Positions 23,589 through 34,569 of a stretch of 64,000 nt of DNA are shown one piece after another. How positions within the stretch are numbered: position 1 is the first letter of the stretch; the number at the start of each line of letters is the position of its first letter. Source of the DNA: Caballeronia sp. BR00000012568055 (GTDB taxonomy: Bacteria > Pseudomonadota > Gammaproteobacteria > Burkholderiales > Burkholderiaceae); the NCBI RefSeq assembly GCF_029439455.1, contig NZ_JAQFVG010000075.1, positions 62,001 through 126,000 of the forward strand. Reading direction: 5' to 3'. The position numbers were made by a program, and so were the translations under genes. The notes beneath the pieces were generated by a model, which did not search any database, was not told the origin of the DNA, and saw only the letters and a program-made list of their open reading frames with translations.

Positions 23589-26500
23589 TCAACCATTCTG
23601 CGCAAATCCCGCCGCCGATTCCATGTCCACCGCGACGATCCGCGACACGCCCTGCTCCTGCATCGTCACACCGATCAATTGCTGCGCCATTTCCATCGCA
23701 ATCTTGTTGTGCGAAATAAACAAGAACTGCGTCTTGGCCGACATCGCGCGAACGAGGTTGGCGAAGCGTTCGGTATTGGCGTCGTCGAGCGGCGCGTCCA
23801 CTTCGTCCAGCAGACAGAACGGCGCCGGATTCAACTGGAACATCGCGAACACGAGCGCCGTTGCGGTGAGCGCTTTCTCGCCGCCGGACAACAGGTGAAT
23901 AGTCGAATTCTTCTTGCCGGGCGGCTGCGCCATCACCTGAACACCGGCGTCGAGAATTTCGTCGCCGGTCATGATGAGTTTGGCCTGACCACCACCGAAC
24001 AGTCGCGGGAACAGTTCGCCGAAGTGTTTGTTCACTTCGTCGAACGTGTCTTGCAGCAGTGCGCGTGTTTCCTGATCGATCTTGGCGATGGCATCTTCCA
24101 GCGTGCCGATGGCGTCGTTCAGATCGGCCGATTGCGCGTCAAGGAAGTGTTTGCGTTCGGTGGCCGCCGCGAGTTCTTCGAGCGCAGCCATGTTGACGGG
24201 ACCGAGCGCAGTGATCGCATTGTTCAGGCGCGTGACTTCGCCTTGCAGATACGACGGCTTCATATCCGGCGTGAGTTTGGCCTGCAATTCGGCCTCGTCC
24301 ACACCCGCCGCCTGCAACTGTTCGACGAACTGTTCGCCACTGATCCGCGCGGCCTGTTCCTTCAACTGCAATTCGTTGATCTTGTCGCGCAGCGGTTGCA
24401 GCGAGCGTTCGGCCAGCAAACGCTGCTCGTCCGACTGACGCAAACGCGCGGTCAGATCGTCCAGTTCGACGCGCGCCACATGCAGCGATTCTTCCCGTGC
24501 CGCGCGCACTTCGAGCGCATCCTGCAAGCCGGTTTGCGCGGTCTGCTCGTTGATGGTTTCGAGTTCCGCGCGCGCATCTTCGAGCGCGCCCGCGATGCGC
24601 TCGCTCTGGTCGTGCGCCGTATCGATATTGCGCTTGTACTCTTCGATCTTCGCGGCAAGGCCACGCGCGGCGAAATTCGCATCGCTGGCGGCGCGTTCGA
24701 GTTCGCGCAGTTCGTGACGCGCGCCCGTCAATTCCTCATCGAGTGATTCGAACGCAAGCTGGTTATCTTCGAAGCGCGCCTGCAATTGCGCGATATCGGC
24801 ATCGTGACGCTCGAATGCGGCTTCGGATTCGGCACGCAGCGCGCGCTGTTCCTCGACCTGCGCGGCGATCTCTTCGAGTTCCTCGCCGATCTGCGTATTG
24901 CGCTGCGTATAGCGTTCGTGTGCCTGCGCGAGCTTGAGCACATCCATCTGTAAGGCGTGGACGCGTTGCGTGGCGCGTTCGGCAGTGCCGCGCGCATCGG
25001 TGAGCACTTGCGATGCTTGTGTGTGCGCGGCATCGGCGCGAACGGCGGCGGCCTTGGCTTCATCGGACAGCAAAGCCTGCGCGCGCACTTGCTTCTGCAA
25101 GTTGTCGATTTCCTGCGCCCGAGCCAGCATGCCCGACTGCTCGGAATCGGCCGCGTAAAGCTGCACGCCCACACGCGTGACGACGTGTCCCGCCTTCACA
25201 ACGAACGCGCCGCCATCCGGCAACTGCGTACGCGATGCCAGTGCCTGCGCGAGATCGTCGGCGACGTAGACCTGGCCGAGCCAGTCGTTCAGCACGGCAC
25301 GCAAACCCGGATCGTCGATCTTCACCAGCGACAGCAGCGTGCGCAAACCTTGCGGCGTCTCCAGCGGCTTGCCCGCGACGGGCGGCGAATAGAACGCGAG
25401 CTTGGCGGGCGGCGCGTCGGACGCGAAAGCTTTGACCCAGTCGAGATTCGAAACTTCCAGCCCGTTCAGACGCTCGCGCAACACCGACTCCAGCGCCGCC
25501 TCCCAACCCGCTTCGACATGCAGCTTCTTCCACAGACGCGGCAGCGCGCCGAGTTCATGTTTGTCGAGCCACGGCTGAATTTTGCCTTCGGTCTGGACGC
25601 TTTCCTGAAGCGCCTTCAGCGCGGTCAGACGCGCTTCGAGCTGATGGATCTGCGCGCTTTCCTTCTGCACGCGCTCCTGCGCCGCGCGACGTTCGCCGTC
25701 CAGACGCGGCACGGTTTCCTGCGCATCGGAAAGACGCGCCTGCGCTTCGCTCAGAATTTCTTCGTGCTCGGCAAGCTGCATACGTAGCTCTTCGAGCTGC
25801 ACTTCATCCGGCGCATCGAGACCGCTTGCTTCGTTCTTCAAACGCTCCTGACGCTGCTGCAGTTGCTGAAGCTGCTGATCCGCGTTGCGCTGATGCGCCG
25901 CTTCCAGCTTCAACGCCTGCTCTGCCTGCGCGATACCCGCACGCTCCTCGTTCAGCTTCGCTTGCGCATCGCGATAACGGGCTTCGAGTGCGGGCAGCGC
26001 ATCATGTTTCGCAGCCGCATTCTCTTGCGCGATCGCGGCCTTTTCCTCGCCTTCGGCCAGTGCTTCGGAGGCCGTTTCGATTTCCTCGTGCGCCTTCTGC
26101 GCCTGCGCATTCCACTGCTCGCGCTGCGCCGTCAGCGCCGCGATCTGCGCCTGCACACGATTGCGCGATTCGACGATAAAACGAATCTCCGCTTCCAGCC
26201 GGCTCACTTCGGCATTCGCTTCGTACAACGCGCCTTGCGCGCCCTGCATGGCATCGCTTGCGCTGTAATGGGCGACGCGCAGCGTTTCCAGTTGCGCTTC
26301 CACCTCACGCAGACGCGCGGTCTGCGCTTCGAGTTCGATCTGCGCTTCACGAATGGCGCGCTGCTGGCGCTCGGCTTCATTGCCCGCTTCGTTCTTGCGC
26401 AGCAGCCACAACAGGCGCTGCTTCTCTTCGCCTTCGGCCTGCAAATCCTTGTATTTGGTCGCGACCACCGCCTGCGCTTCGAGCTTCTCCAGATTCGTCG

Positions 26501-27104
26501 ATAGTTCGCGGACGATATCTTCCACGCGCGTCAGATTCTCACGCGTATCGTGCAGACGGTTTTCGGTTTCGCGCCGCCGTTCCTTATATTTCGATACCCC
26601 CGCGGCCTCTTCGAGAAACACGCGCAGCTCTTCCGGCTTCGCCTCGATGATCCGCGCGATCATGCCCTGCCCGATGATCGCGTACGCACGCGGCCCGAGA
26701 CCGGTGCCCAGGAAAATGTCCTGAATGTCGCGGCGTCGCGCGGGCAGATTGTTGATGTAATAGCTCGATGTGCCATCGCGCGTCAGCACGCGCTTCACGG
26801 CGATCTCGCCGTAAGCGCTCCACTGACCGGCGGCGCGGCCATCGGCGTTATCGAAAATAAGTTCGACGCTTGCGCGGCTGCCGGGCTTGCGCGCCGTCGA
26901 GCCGTTGAAGATCACGTCCTGCATCGACTCGCCGCGCAGTTCCGAGGCGCGCGATTCGCCGAGCACCCAGCGCACGGCATCGATGATGTTTGACTTGCCG
27001 CAGCCATTCGGTCCGACCACGCCGACGAGCTGGCCGGGAACCTGAAAATGCGTGGGATCGACGAAGGACTTGAAGCCAGCGAGTTTTATCGAGGTCAGAC
27101 GCAC
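23589..27104 (-). CDS. smc: Chromosome segregation ATPase SMC
   Basis: Condensin core that organises the chromosome with ScpA and ScpB. The 1171-residue protein has Walker A GPNGCGKS at residues 31-38, two long coiled coils flanking a hinge (about 500-660), the ABC signature LLSGGEKAL and Walker B FCLLDEVDAPLDD near the C-terminus. It is full length. No scpA/scpB is in the window. It is probably cotranscribed with zipA. Confidence 0.98.
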   Translation of the reverse strand: MRLTSIKLAGFKSFVDPTHFQVPGQLVGVVGPNGCGKSNIIDAVRWVLGESRASELRGESMQDVIFNGSTARKPGSRASVELIFDNADGRAAGQWSAYGEIAVKRVLTRDGTSSYYINNLPARRRDIQDIFLGTGLGPRAYAIIGQGMIARIIEAKPEELRVFLEEAAGVSKYKERRRETENRLHDTRENLTRVEDIVRELSTNLEKLEAQAVVATKYKDLQAEGEEKQRLLWLLRKNEAGNEAERQQRAIREAQIELEAQTARLREVEAQLETLRVAHYSASDAMQGAQGALYEANAEVSRLEAEIRFIVESRNRVQAQIAALTAQREQWNAQAQKAHEEIETASEALAEGEEKAAIAQENAAAKHDALPALEARYRDAQAKLNEERAGIAQAEQALKLEAAHQRNADQQLQQLQQRQERLKNEASGLDAPDEVQLEELRMQLAEHEEILSEAQARLSDAQETVPRLDGERRAAQERVQKESAQIHQLEARLTALKALQESVQTEGKIQPWLDKHELGALPRLWKKLHVEAGWEAALESVLRERLNGLEVSNLDWVKAFASDAPPAKLAFYSPPVAGKPLETPQGLRTLLSLVKIDDPGLRAVLNDWLGQVYVADDLAQALASRTQLPDGGAFVVKAGHVVTRVGVQLYAADSEQSGMLARAQEIDNLQKQVRAQALLSDEAKAAAVRADAAHTQASQVLTDARGTAERATQRVHALQMDVLKLAQAHERYTQRNTQIGEELEEIAAQVEEQRALRAESEAAFERHDADIAQLQARFEDNQLAFESLDEELTGARHELRELERAASDANFAARGLAAKIEEYKRNIDTAHDQSERIAGALEDARAELETINEQTAQTGLQDALEVRAAREESLHVARVELDDLTARLRQSDEQRLLAERSLQPLRDKINELQLKEQAARISGEQFVEQLQAAGVDEAELQAKLTPDMKPSYLQGEVTRLNNAITALGPVNMAALEELAAATERKHFLDAQSADLNDAIGTLEDAIAKIDQETRALLQDTFDEVNKHFGELFPRLFGGGQAKLIMTGDEILDAGVQVMAQPPGKKNSTIHLLSGGEKALTATALVFAMFQLNPAPFCLLDEVDAPLDDANTERFANLVRAMSAKTQFLFISHNKIAMEMAQQLIGVTMQEQGVSRIVAVDMESAAGFAQNG

Positions 27105-27203
27105 GGCGATATCGCTGTTGGAAGTGAATTACGAAGGATGAATAGCAGACGAGCCGCAGTGCGGCCCGTCAATCATGTTCTACCGCTTATATCTTGAACG
27201 GCA

Positions 27204-28160
27204 TCATACCATCGCACGTCTCGATTTCTTTTTGCTTTCCGGCTCATCGTTCGATTGAGCCGCAGACGCCGCCGTCTGTCGATGCACCCACGCCGACAAC
27301 ACGCACGCCGCCACAATGCACGCACCACCCGCCCACTCGCGCGGACCCGGCACTTCGCCCGCGAACAGCCACGACGACAGGGCCGTCACCACGAGTTCGA
27401 ACAACATGATGATCGATGCCCGATTGGCCGGTACGCGCGCCAATCCGATCTGCACGATCATATTGTTGGTCGCGAGCACCACGCCCAAACCGATCACGAT
27501 AAACGCCACTGTGCCGAGTTGCGACGCGCCCGGAGGCGTGGGCATCGGCTCGAACAGCGTCACGATGGATGCGACGATCGCGGAGCCGCCGAAGATCACG
27601 GCGGTGCGCATCTCGGCTTTCATCGCAGGCAATTCGCGCGAGATACGCACGACCAGCACGTTGCTCATCGCGAAGCCCATGCCGCCCATCAGACCGGCCC
27701 ATTCGGCGAGATCGGCGGGTAAAGGAAGGCCGAGTTCGGGCGACCACAGCATGGTCACCGCGCCCGCGAGCGAAAGCAGCGATAGCAACGCATCGGCGCG
27801 CGCGAGGCGATCGCGCAGGATGAAGTGCGCGAAGATCGCGGTCCACGCAGGCGTGAGATAGAACAGCAGGAGCACGCGCATCACCTGACCGTGGATCGCG
27901 CCCCACACGAAGCCGATACTCGTCACGCCCGCCGCCAGCCCGAGCGCGATCAACAAGCGATGCGGTGTGATCGACGGAATCGAGCGTCGCTTCCAGACGA
28001 GCATAAAGAGACAGGCCGCGCCGCTGGTGGCGGCGCTCGCGGCCGTGCCGCTCAGGCCCATTGCGGCGAGCATGCGCATGGGATACCACACCACGCCCCA
28101 CACCGATGCGCCCAGCATGATCGCGAGCGTCGGCAATGCCTGTTCGAAGCGGTTGCTCAC
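27204..28160 (-). CDS. EamA-type drug/metabolite (DMT) transporter
   Basis: Inner-membrane protein of 318 residues with about ten hydrophobic helices in two EamA repeats (about 10-145 and 160-295) and a basic, Lys/Ser-rich cytoplasmic tail. The family exports metabolites such as amino acids and nucleosides; the substrate cannot be read from this sequence. It is upstream of smc in the same direction, with a 99-bp gap, and divergent from dapC. Confidence 0.9.
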   Translation of the reverse strand: MSNRFEQALPTLAIMLGASVWGVVWYPMRMLAAMGLSGTAASAATSGAACLFMLVWKRRSIPSITPHRLLIALGLAAGVTSIGFVWGAIHGQVMRVLLLFYLTPAWTAIFAHFILRDRLARADALLSLLSLAGAVTMLWSPELGLPLPADLAEWAGLMGGMGFAMSNVLVVRISRELPAMKAEMRTAVIFGGSAIVASIVTLFEPMPTPPGASQLGTVAFIVIGLGVVLATNNMIVQIGLARVPANRASIIMLFELVVTALSSWLFAGEVPGPREWAGGACIVAACVLSAWVHRQTAASAAQSNDEPESKKKSRRAMV

Positions 28161-28353
28161 CGCGTGTCTCCCATCTTTGGTTTCAGCTTATTCATTCGAT
28201 ATTTCGTCCTTCGTGTTGCTCACCGGCCCGCGCGGGAATTTTGAGACTGCGCGCTATAATCGACGGCTTATCGCGCGATTTTTCGACGTTTTGCGCTGAT
28301 GCATGACAAAAGCGGCGCAACGTTCTGCCTGTTCATCGATTACCGGTCACGCC

Positions 28354-29571
28354 GTGAATCCACTTCTCAAGAAACTTCAGCCGTACCCATTCGAAAAGCT
28401 GCGCCTGCTGTTCAAGGGCATCACGCCGCGCGCGGATTTTTCGCCGATCAGCTTCGGCATCGGCGAGCCGAAACATCCGACGCCCGCGCTGATTCGCGAT
28501 GCCGTCATTAACGCGCTCGACGGCATGGCGAGCTATCCGGCCACGCTCGGCAGCGAGCCGCTGCGCGAGGCGATCGCGACGTGGGTGAAGCAGCGTTACG
28601 GCCTGCCATCGGTCGATCCGTTGACGGAAGTGCTGCCGGTCGCGGGTTCGCGCGAAGCCTTGTTCGCGCTGGCGCAGACCGTTATCGACAGCAGCAAGTC
28701 GGATGCGGCGGAACCGCCCATCGTACTCTGTCCGAACCCGTTCTATCAAATCTACGAAGGCGCGGCGTACCTCGCGGGCGCGGAGCCTTACTTCGTCAAT
28801 AGCGATCCATCGCGCAACTTCGCCTGCGATTATTCGGCGGTGCCGGAGCACATCTGGGCGCGCACGCAATTGCTCTACGTGTGCTCGCCGGGCAACCCGA
28901 CCGGCGCGGTGCTCACGCTCGACAACTGGCGCGAACTGTTCGCGTTGTCGGACAAGCACGGCTTCGTGATCGCGTCCGACGAATGCTATTCCGAGATTTA
29001 TTTCGATGAAGCCACGCCTCCGCTCGGCGGACTCGAAGCGGCCAAACTGCTCGGGCGCGGCTTCGATCGGCTGATCATGCTGTCGAGCCTGTCGAAGCGA
29101 TCGAACGTGCCGGGCATGCGCTCCGGTTTCGTCGCGGGCGATGCGGCGATCCTGAAAGACTTCCTGCTGTATCGCACGTATCACGGCGCAGCGCTCTCGA
29201 CGGTGTTTCAGCGTGCGAGCGTCGTCGCATGGCAGGACGAAACGCACGTACGCGAGAACCGCGCGAAGTACGTGAAGAAGTTCGAAACGGTCACGCCGAT
29301 GCTCGCCGAAGTCCTCGACGTGCGTCTGCCCGATGCCGCGTTCTATCTCTGGGCCAACGTTTCGGGCACCGGACTCACCGATACCGAGTTCGCCGCCCGC
29401 CTGTACGCCGACTATAATGTGACGGTTCTGCCCGGCTCCTTTCTCGCGCGTCAGGCGCACGGCAGCAATCCCGGCGAAGGCTTCGTGCGCATTGCGCTCG
29501 TGGCTGAAACCGAGGAATGCGTCGAAGGGGCGCGTCGCATCGTCGAATTCTGCCGCACGCTCACGAAGTAA
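28354..29571 (+). CDS. dapC: N-succinyldiaminopimelate aminotransferase DapC
   Basis: PLP-dependent class I/II aminotransferase of the succinylase branch of lysine/DAP synthesis. The GTG at 28354 gives 405 residues starting [16 protein letters not shown], where homologues start; an ATG at 28303 would add 17 residues of no family character. The PLP lysine lies in [15 protein letters not shown] and the cofactor motifs CSPGNPTG and ASDECYSE are present. A TATAAT sits at 28255-28260 upstream. It is followed by dapD (38-bp gap) and dapE, a coherent pathway block. Confidence 0.94.
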   Translation: MNPLLKKLQPYPFEKLRLLFKGITPRADFSPISFGIGEPKHPTPALIRDAVINALDGMASYPATLGSEPLREAIATWVKQRYGLPSVDPLTEVLPVAGSREALFALAQTVIDSSKSDAAEPPIVLCPNPFYQIYEGAAYLAGAEPYFVNSDPSRNFACDYSAVPEHIWARTQLLYVCSPGNPTGAVLTLDNWRELFALSDKHGFVIASDECYSEIYFDEATPPLGGLEAAKLLGRGFDRLIMLSSLSKRSNVPGMRSGFVAGDAAILKDFLLYRTYHGAALSTVFQRASVVAWQDETHVRENRAKYVKKFETVTPMLAEVLDVRLPDAAFYLWANVSGTGLTDTEFAARLYADYNVTVLPGSFLARQAHGSNPGEGFVRIALVAETEECVEGARRIVEFCRTLTK

Positions 29572-29609
29572 GAGCGCTGCCGATCATCTCTCCATCTTTG
29601 AAGCCAACT

Positions 29610-30437
29610 ATGTCGCAACAACTCCAGAGCATCATCGATCAGGCGTGGGAAGACCGCGCGAATCTGTCCGCCAAGGCCGCGCCCGCCGAAGTCCGCGATG
29701 CGGTCGCGCATGCCATCGAGCAACTCGACAAAGGCCAGATGCGCGTCGCGGAAAAGCGTGACGGCGAATGGGTCGTCAATCAATGGCTGAAGAAGGCCGT
29801 GCTGCTGTCGTTCCGTCTGGAAGACAATGCGCCGATGCCCGCTGGCGGCTACTCCCAGTTCTACGACAAGGTGCCCTCGAAGTTCGCCAACTACACCGCT
29901 GAAGATTTCGCGGCGGGCGGCTTCCGCGTGGTGCCGCCGGCGATTGCGCGTCGCGGATCGTTCATCGCGAAGAACGTGGTGCTGATGCCTTCGTACACCA
30001 ATATCGGCGCTTATGTCGATGAAGGCTCGATGGTCGATACGTGGGCCACCGTCGGTTCGTGCGCGCAGATCGGCAAGAACGTGCACTTGTCGGGCGGCGT
30101 GGGCATCGGCGGCGTGCTGGAGCCGTTGCAGGCCAATCCGGTCATCATCGAAGACAACTGCTTTATCGGCGCGCGCTCGGAAGTGGTGGAAGGCGTGATC
30201 GTCGAAGAAAACTCGGTTATTTCGATGGGCGTGTATCTGGGTCAATCGACCAAGATTTACGACCGCGAAACCGGTGAAGTCACGTATGGCCGCATTCCGG
30301 CAGGCTCGGTGGTGGTCGCGGGCAATCTGCCTTCGAAGGACGGTTCGCACAGCCTGTACTGCGCGGCCATCGTCAAGAAGGTCGATGCCAAGACCCGCGC
30401 GAAGGTCGGCCTGAACGAACTGCTGCGAGGCGACTGA
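29610..30437 (+). CDS. dapD: Tetrahydrodipicolinate N-succinyltransferase DapD
   Basis: Succinylates tetrahydrodipicolinate, the first step of the succinylase branch. The ATG at 29610 gives 275 residues ([10 protein letters not shown]), the family length. The N-terminal helical domain is followed by left-handed beta-helix repeats containing [20 protein letters not shown] and a C-terminal domain. It lies between dapC and the small ArsC-like gene, whose GTG start is 2 bp after this stop. Confidence 0.98.
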   Translation: MSQQLQSIIDQAWEDRANLSAKAAPAEVRDAVAHAIEQLDKGQMRVAEKRDGEWVVNQWLKKAVLLSFRLEDNAPMPAGGYSQFYDKVPSKFANYTAEDFAAGGFRVVPPAIARRGSFIAKNVVLMPSYTNIGAYVDEGSMVDTWATVGSCAQIGKNVHLSGGVGIGGVLEPLQANPVIIEDNCFIGARSEVVEGVIVEENSVISMGVYLGQSTKIYDRETGEVTYGRIPAGSVVVAGNLPSKDGSHSLYCAAIVKKVDAKTRAKVGLNELLRGD

Positions 30438-30439
30438 AC

Positions 30440-30811
30440 GTGGCGCGCGGCTCTACCCCGACGACCGTCGTGTACGGCATTCCGAACTGCGACAGCGTGA
30501 AAAAAGCGCGCGTGTGGCTGGAAGAACACGGCGTGCCGTTCGAGTTTCACGACTTCAAGAAGGCTGGCGTGAATCAGCAACTGGTTCAGGACTGGCTGAA
30601 AGACGTGCCGCTGGATCAGCTTATCAACAAGCGCGGCACGACGTGGCGCGGTCTGTCCGACGTCCACAAGGCCGAAGCCGACACGACTTCCGGCGCGATC
30701 GCGTTGATGATCCACAAGCCGTCGATCATCAAGCGGCCGGTGGTGGTCGTGAACGGCCGCGTGAAGTCGCTCGGGTTTTCGGCCGAGCAGTACGAAACGA
30801 TCTTCGCCTGA
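30440..30811 (+). CDS. ArsC/Spx-family reductase, YffB-like
   Basis: A thioredoxin-fold protein of 123 residues with the single-Cys motif GIPNCDSVKKA and the late RPVVV segment typical of the ArsC/YffB group. YffB-like proteins are commonly next to dapE in proteobacteria, and here the gene sits between dapD and dapE. A glutathione-dependent reductase activity is proposed for the group, but the substrate is unknown. The GTG start lies 2 bp after dapD, indicating cotranslation. A strong terminator follows before dapE. Confidence 0.9.
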   Translation: MARGSTPTTVVYGIPNCDSVKKARVWLEEHGVPFEFHDFKKAGVNQQLVQDWLKDVPLDQLINKRGTTWRGLSDVHKAEADTTSGAIALMIHKPSIIKRPVVVVNGRVKSLGFSAEQYETIFA

Positions 30812-30861
30812 GTCGCGGCGATGGCTGTTGATCCGACGGTCATCGCAAGCACTTTGAAAAA

Positions 30862-30887
30862 GCCGGCCCGCGTGCCGGCATTTTTTA
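30862..30887 (+). terminator. Rho-independent terminator before dapE
   Basis: GCCGGC (30862-30867) pairs with GCCGGC (30874-30879) around CCGCGT and is followed by ATTTTTTA. It ends or attenuates the dapC-dapD-YffB transcript, and dapE begins only 17 bp further on. Confidence 0.85.
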
Positions 30888-30903
30888 TCGCAGTGGAAAA
30901 ACT

Positions 30904-32043
30904 ATGTCCGGCACCCTTTCTCTTACCGAAGCGCTGATCGAACGCGCATCCGTCACGCCCGACGATCAGGCTTGCCAATCGCTGATGATCGAGCGCCTCG
31001 CGCGCATCGGCTTCGAATGCGAAACGATTGAATCGGGCGGCGTCACCAATCTGTGGGCCGTCAAGCGCGGCACCGACGGCGATGCGGCCAAACTGCTCGC
31101 CTTCGCCGGACACACCGACGTGGTTCCCACCGGCCCGCTCGAACAATGGACCTCGCCGCCGTTCACGCCGACGCATCGCGAAGGCAAGCTGTATGGGCGC
31201 GGCGCGGCGGATATGAAGGCATCGCTGGCGGCGTTCGTGGTGTCGAGCGAAGAGTTCGTCGCGGCGAATCCGCAGCATCGCGGCAGCATCGCGTTTCTGA
31301 TCACGAGCGATGAAGAAGGCCCCGCCACCGATGGCACCATCAAGGTCGTCGAAGCGCTTCAGGCGCGCGGCACGCGGCTGGATTACTGCATTGTCGGGGA
31401 ACCGACTTCGAGCGTGACGCTCGGCGATATGGTCAAGAACGGCCGTCGCGGTTCCATGACCGGCAAGCTCGTCGTCAAGGGCGTGCAGGGGCATATCGCG
31501 TATCCGCATCTGGCGAAGAATCCGGTGCATCTGCTCGCGCCCGCACTGGCCGATCTCGTCGCCGAAAAATGGGACGATGGCAACGAATATTTCCCGCCGA
31601 CCACCTGGCAGGTGTCGAACCTGCACTCGGGCACGGGCGCGACCAATATCATTCCCGGCCACGCCGATCTGATGTTCAACTTTCGCTTCTCGACCGCGAG
31701 CACGGTGGAAAGTCTGCAAAGCCGCGTGCACGCCATTCTCGACAAGCACAAGCTGGACTACGATCTGAAGTGGATCGTCAGCGGACTGCCGTTTCTGACG
31801 CCGCGCGGCGCGCTGTCGGAGGCGCTAGAAAAGGCCATCCGCGATGAAACCGGCGTGCAGACCGAACTGTCCACGACGGGCGGCACATCGGATGGCCGCT
31901 TTATTGCGCGCATCTGCGATCAGGTTGTGGAATTTGGTCCGCCGAACGGCACGATCCACAAGATCGACGAACATGTCGAAGTGCGATTTATCGAGCCGCT
32001 GAAGAATGTGTATCGACGCGTGCTCGAACAATTGATCGCCTGA
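30904..32043 (+). CDS. dapE: Succinyl-diaminopimelate desuccinylase DapE
   Basis: Di-zinc hydrolase releasing LL-diaminopimelate and succinate. The 379-residue protein shows the M20 family ligands: His and Asp in AGHTDVVP and GRGAADMK, the Glu pair in TSDEEGP, and C-terminal GGTSDGRF and His in [13 protein letters not shown]. The dimerisation domain occupies about 180-290. With dapC and dapD it completes the three succinylase-branch steps that are found together here. Confidence 0.98.
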   Translation: MSGTLSLTEALIERASVTPDDQACQSLMIERLARIGFECETIESGGVTNLWAVKRGTDGDAAKLLAFAGHTDVVPTGPLEQWTSPPFTPTHREGKLYGRGAADMKASLAAFVVSSEEFVAANPQHRGSIAFLITSDEEGPATDGTIKVVEALQARGTRLDYCIVGEPTSSVTLGDMVKNGRRGSMTGKLVVKGVQGHIAYPHLAKNPVHLLAPALADLVAEKWDDGNEYFPPTTWQVSNLHSGTGATNIIPGHADLMFNFRFSTASTVESLQSRVHAILDKHKLDYDLKWIVSGLPFLTPRGALSEALEKAIRDETGVQTELSTTGGTSDGRFIARICDQVVEFGPPNGTIHKIDEHVEVRFIEPLKNVYRRVLEQLIA

Positions 32044-32081
32044 CTTCAACCGACAACTTCGATAAATACAAGGAGCCTTCG

Positions 32082-32966
32082 ATGGCGCTGCCCTTTTCCA
32101 CCGTGCGCGACCTGCTGCGCTTCGGCGTCTCGCGCTTCACGCAAGCCGGTCTTTCGTTCGGCCACGGCTCGTCCAATGCCTATGACGAAGCCGCGTATCT
32201 GATCCTGCATACGCTGCATCTGCCGCTCGACACGCTCGAACCGTTCATGGACGCGCGCCTGCTCGACGACGAAATCGATGCCGTCATGAAAGTGATCGAG
32301 CGCCGCGCAACCGAGCGCGTGCCGGCCGCGTACATCACGCACGAAGCGTGGATGCACGGCCATCGCTTTTATGTCGATGAACGCGTGATCGTGCCGCGTT
32401 CGTTTATCGGCGAATTGTTGCAGGATGGCTTGCAGCCGTATGTGGCCGATCCGGATCACGTTTCGCGCGTGCTCGAACTGTGCACCGGCTCCGGGTGTCT
32501 GGCGATTCTCGCCGCGCAAGCCTTCGAGAACGCCGATATCGACGCCGTCGATATTTCCGCCGATGCGCTGGCAGTGGCGCGCCGCAATGTCGATGATTAC
32601 GAGCTGGACGAGCGCGTGAAGCTGTACGAAGGCGACCTGTACGCGCCGCTGCCGACCACGAAGTACGAGGTCATCATCACCAATCCGCCGTATGTGAACG
32701 CGGGCGCGATGCAGGCCTTGCCGGAAGAATATCGCCATGAGCCGGAACTGGCGCTCGCGGGCGGCGCGGATGGCATGGACGTGGTGCGGCGCATCGTGCG
32801 TGAAGCGGGCAAGTGGCTGACGGAGGACGGCGTGCTGGTGGTCGAAATCGGCAACGAGCGCGCGAATGTGGAAGCGGCCTTCGGCGGTCTCGATCTCGTG
32901 TGGCTCTCGACCAGCGCGGGCGACGACAACGTGTTCCTGATTCAAGCCGCCGACTTGCCCGGCTAA
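32082..32966 (+). CDS. prmB: Ribosomal protein L3 N5-glutamine methyltransferase PrmB
   Basis: SAM-dependent methyltransferase of the HemK/PrmB family. The 294-residue protein has an N-terminal helical substrate-recognition domain, the SAM motif LELCTGSGCLAI and the catalytic NPPY at residues 201-204. The position after dapE and the N-terminal sequence favour PrmB (ribosomal protein L3 Gln) over PrmC (release factors), which normally sits beside prfA. SAM-dependent methylation of a glutamine is certain by family; the L3 target is inference. Confidence 0.92.
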   Translation: MALPFSTVRDLLRFGVSRFTQAGLSFGHGSSNAYDEAAYLILHTLHLPLDTLEPFMDARLLDDEIDAVMKVIERRATERVPAAYITHEAWMHGHRFYVDERVIVPRSFIGELLQDGLQPYVADPDHVSRVLELCTGSGCLAILAAQAFENADIDAVDISADALAVARRNVDDYELDERVKLYEGDLYAPLPTTKYEVIITNPPYVNAGAMQALPEEYRHEPELALAGGADGMDVVRRIVREAGKWLTEDGVLVVEIGNERANVEAAFGGLDLVWLSTSAGDDNVFLIQAADLPG

Positions 32967-33084
32967 GCCGGATAACGTCACAACTCGTCTCCTGAAACGC
33001 CGCGACCGCAATGGTTCGGTAATATGACGGATCGATGTCCGCGGCTTGTGCGTCGCGGACACATTCCAACTCCGATCGCGTCAT

Positions 33085-34563
33085 ATGCAAGCATCAGACT
33101 GGCTCCACGTCGGCACGCTCGTGATGGCCGCGCACGTGCTCGGCGTGATCGCCGCCATTCACGCCATCATCAATACGCGCACTTCGCAGGGCGCGGTCGC
33201 GTGGGCGGTATCGCTCGTCGCGATGCCCTACTTCACGCTCATTCCGTATCTGTTCCTCGGGCGCAGCAAGTTCGCCGGTTATATCGATGAACGGCGGCTC
33301 GAACTCGAAATCCTGCGCAATCGCTCGAAGCCCGCCGAATGGGATTCGACCGCCCGCAGCGATACCGCTTTAGTCGATGCCTCCGGCGCGCGCGGCGAGC
33401 TTGCGCCGGGACCGGCCGCGTATCTCGGCAATCCGACCATCCGCACCTTGCAACGGCTCTCGGGCATGCCGTTTCTGCGCGGCAATTCCGTGCGCGTGCT
33501 TGTCAATGGCGATGCTACTTTCCACGCCATTCTCGAAGCCATCGAAGCGGCTGAGCATTACGTGGTCGTGCAGTTCTTTATCGTGCGGGCGGATTCTTTA
33601 GGCGAACTGCTGAAGGAGCGGCTGATCGAGCGCGCGAAAGCGGGCGTGCGGGTCTATTTTCTCTACGACAGCATCGGCAGTTTCGACTTGCCGCATCGCT
33701 ATGTGAACGCGTTGCGCGCGGGTGGCGTCGAGGCGCATCCGTTCGCGGCCAAACGCAAATTCGTGCACCGGTTTCAAATCAACTTCCGGAATCATCGGAA
33801 GATCGTGGTGGTGGATGGCAAGCGCGCGTTTATCGGCGGGCATAACGTGGGCGTCGAATATCTCGGCGGCAATCCGCGCCTTTCACCGTGGCGCGACACG
33901 CATGTGGAAGTGCGCGGACCGGCCATTGCGAGCATTCAGTTCGTCTTCACCGAAGACTGGTATTGGGCGACGCAACGCCTGCCCGAACTCGGTCCCGCAC
34001 CGCATTCCGACGAGAACATGCACTGCATGGTGCTGTCCAGCGGCCCCGCCGATAAACAGGAAACCTGCTCGCTGTTTTTCGTCGAGGCGATCAACGCGGC
34101 GCGCGAGCGTATCTGGATCACGTCGCCGTATCTGATTCCCGATGAAGCCGTGTTCTCCGCGTTGCGTCTCGCCGTGATGCGCGGCGTGGATGTGCGTCTG
34201 CTGATTCCGAGCCGCCGCGATCATCGCGTGGTGTTCGCGGCGTCGAAGTTGTACGCGTATGACCTCGTTCAGGCTGGCGTGCGTATCTTCCGCTACAAGC
34301 CGGGTTTTCTGCATCAGAAAGTCGTCCTCGTCGATGACATCGCCGCGTCCGTCGGCAGCGCGAATCTCGACAATCGCTCGTTCCGGCTGAACTTCGAGAT
34401 CACCGTGCTGACCGTCGATCGAGACTTCGCGCGCGAAGTGGAAGCGATGCTGCTTGCCGACTTCGCGCAGTCCTTCGAGATCGATCGCGAAGACTATCGC
34501 GGCGCGTCCTTCTTCCGCCGCATGGCGATGCACGTCGCCCGCCTCTTCTCGCCGATTCTCTAA
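33085..34563 (+). CDS. cls: Cardiolipin synthase (phospholipase D family)
   Basis: Joins two phosphatidylglycerols to make cardiolipin at the inner membrane. The ATG at 33085 gives 492 residues. Two N-terminal hydrophobic helices (about 6-25 and 40-58) anchor the protein, followed by two HKD motifs: HRKIVVVDG (about residue 236 on) and HQKVVLVDD (about 409 on). This layout matches ClsA-type enzymes. It follows prmB by 118 bp and converges on the glutathione peroxidase gene with only 6 bp between the two stops. Confidence 0.94.
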   Translation: MQASDWLHVGTLVMAAHVLGVIAAIHAIINTRTSQGAVAWAVSLVAMPYFTLIPYLFLGRSKFAGYIDERRLELEILRNRSKPAEWDSTARSDTALVDASGARGELAPGPAAYLGNPTIRTLQRLSGMPFLRGNSVRVLVNGDATFHAILEAIEAAEHYVVVQFFIVRADSLGELLKERLIERAKAGVRVYFLYDSIGSFDLPHRYVNALRAGGVEAHPFAAKRKFVHRFQINFRNHRKIVVVDGKRAFIGGHNVGVEYLGGNPRLSPWRDTHVEVRGPAIASIQFVFTEDWYWATQRLPELGPAPHSDENMHCMVLSSGPADKQETCSLFFVEAINAARERIWITSPYLIPDEAVFSALRLAVMRGVDVRLLIPSRRDHRVVFAASKLYAYDLVQAGVRIFRYKPGFLHQKVVLVDDIAASVGSANLDNRSFRLNFEITVLTVDRDFAREVEAMLLADFAQSFEIDREDYRGASFFRRMAMHVARLFSPIL

Positions 34564-34569
34564 CCGCGT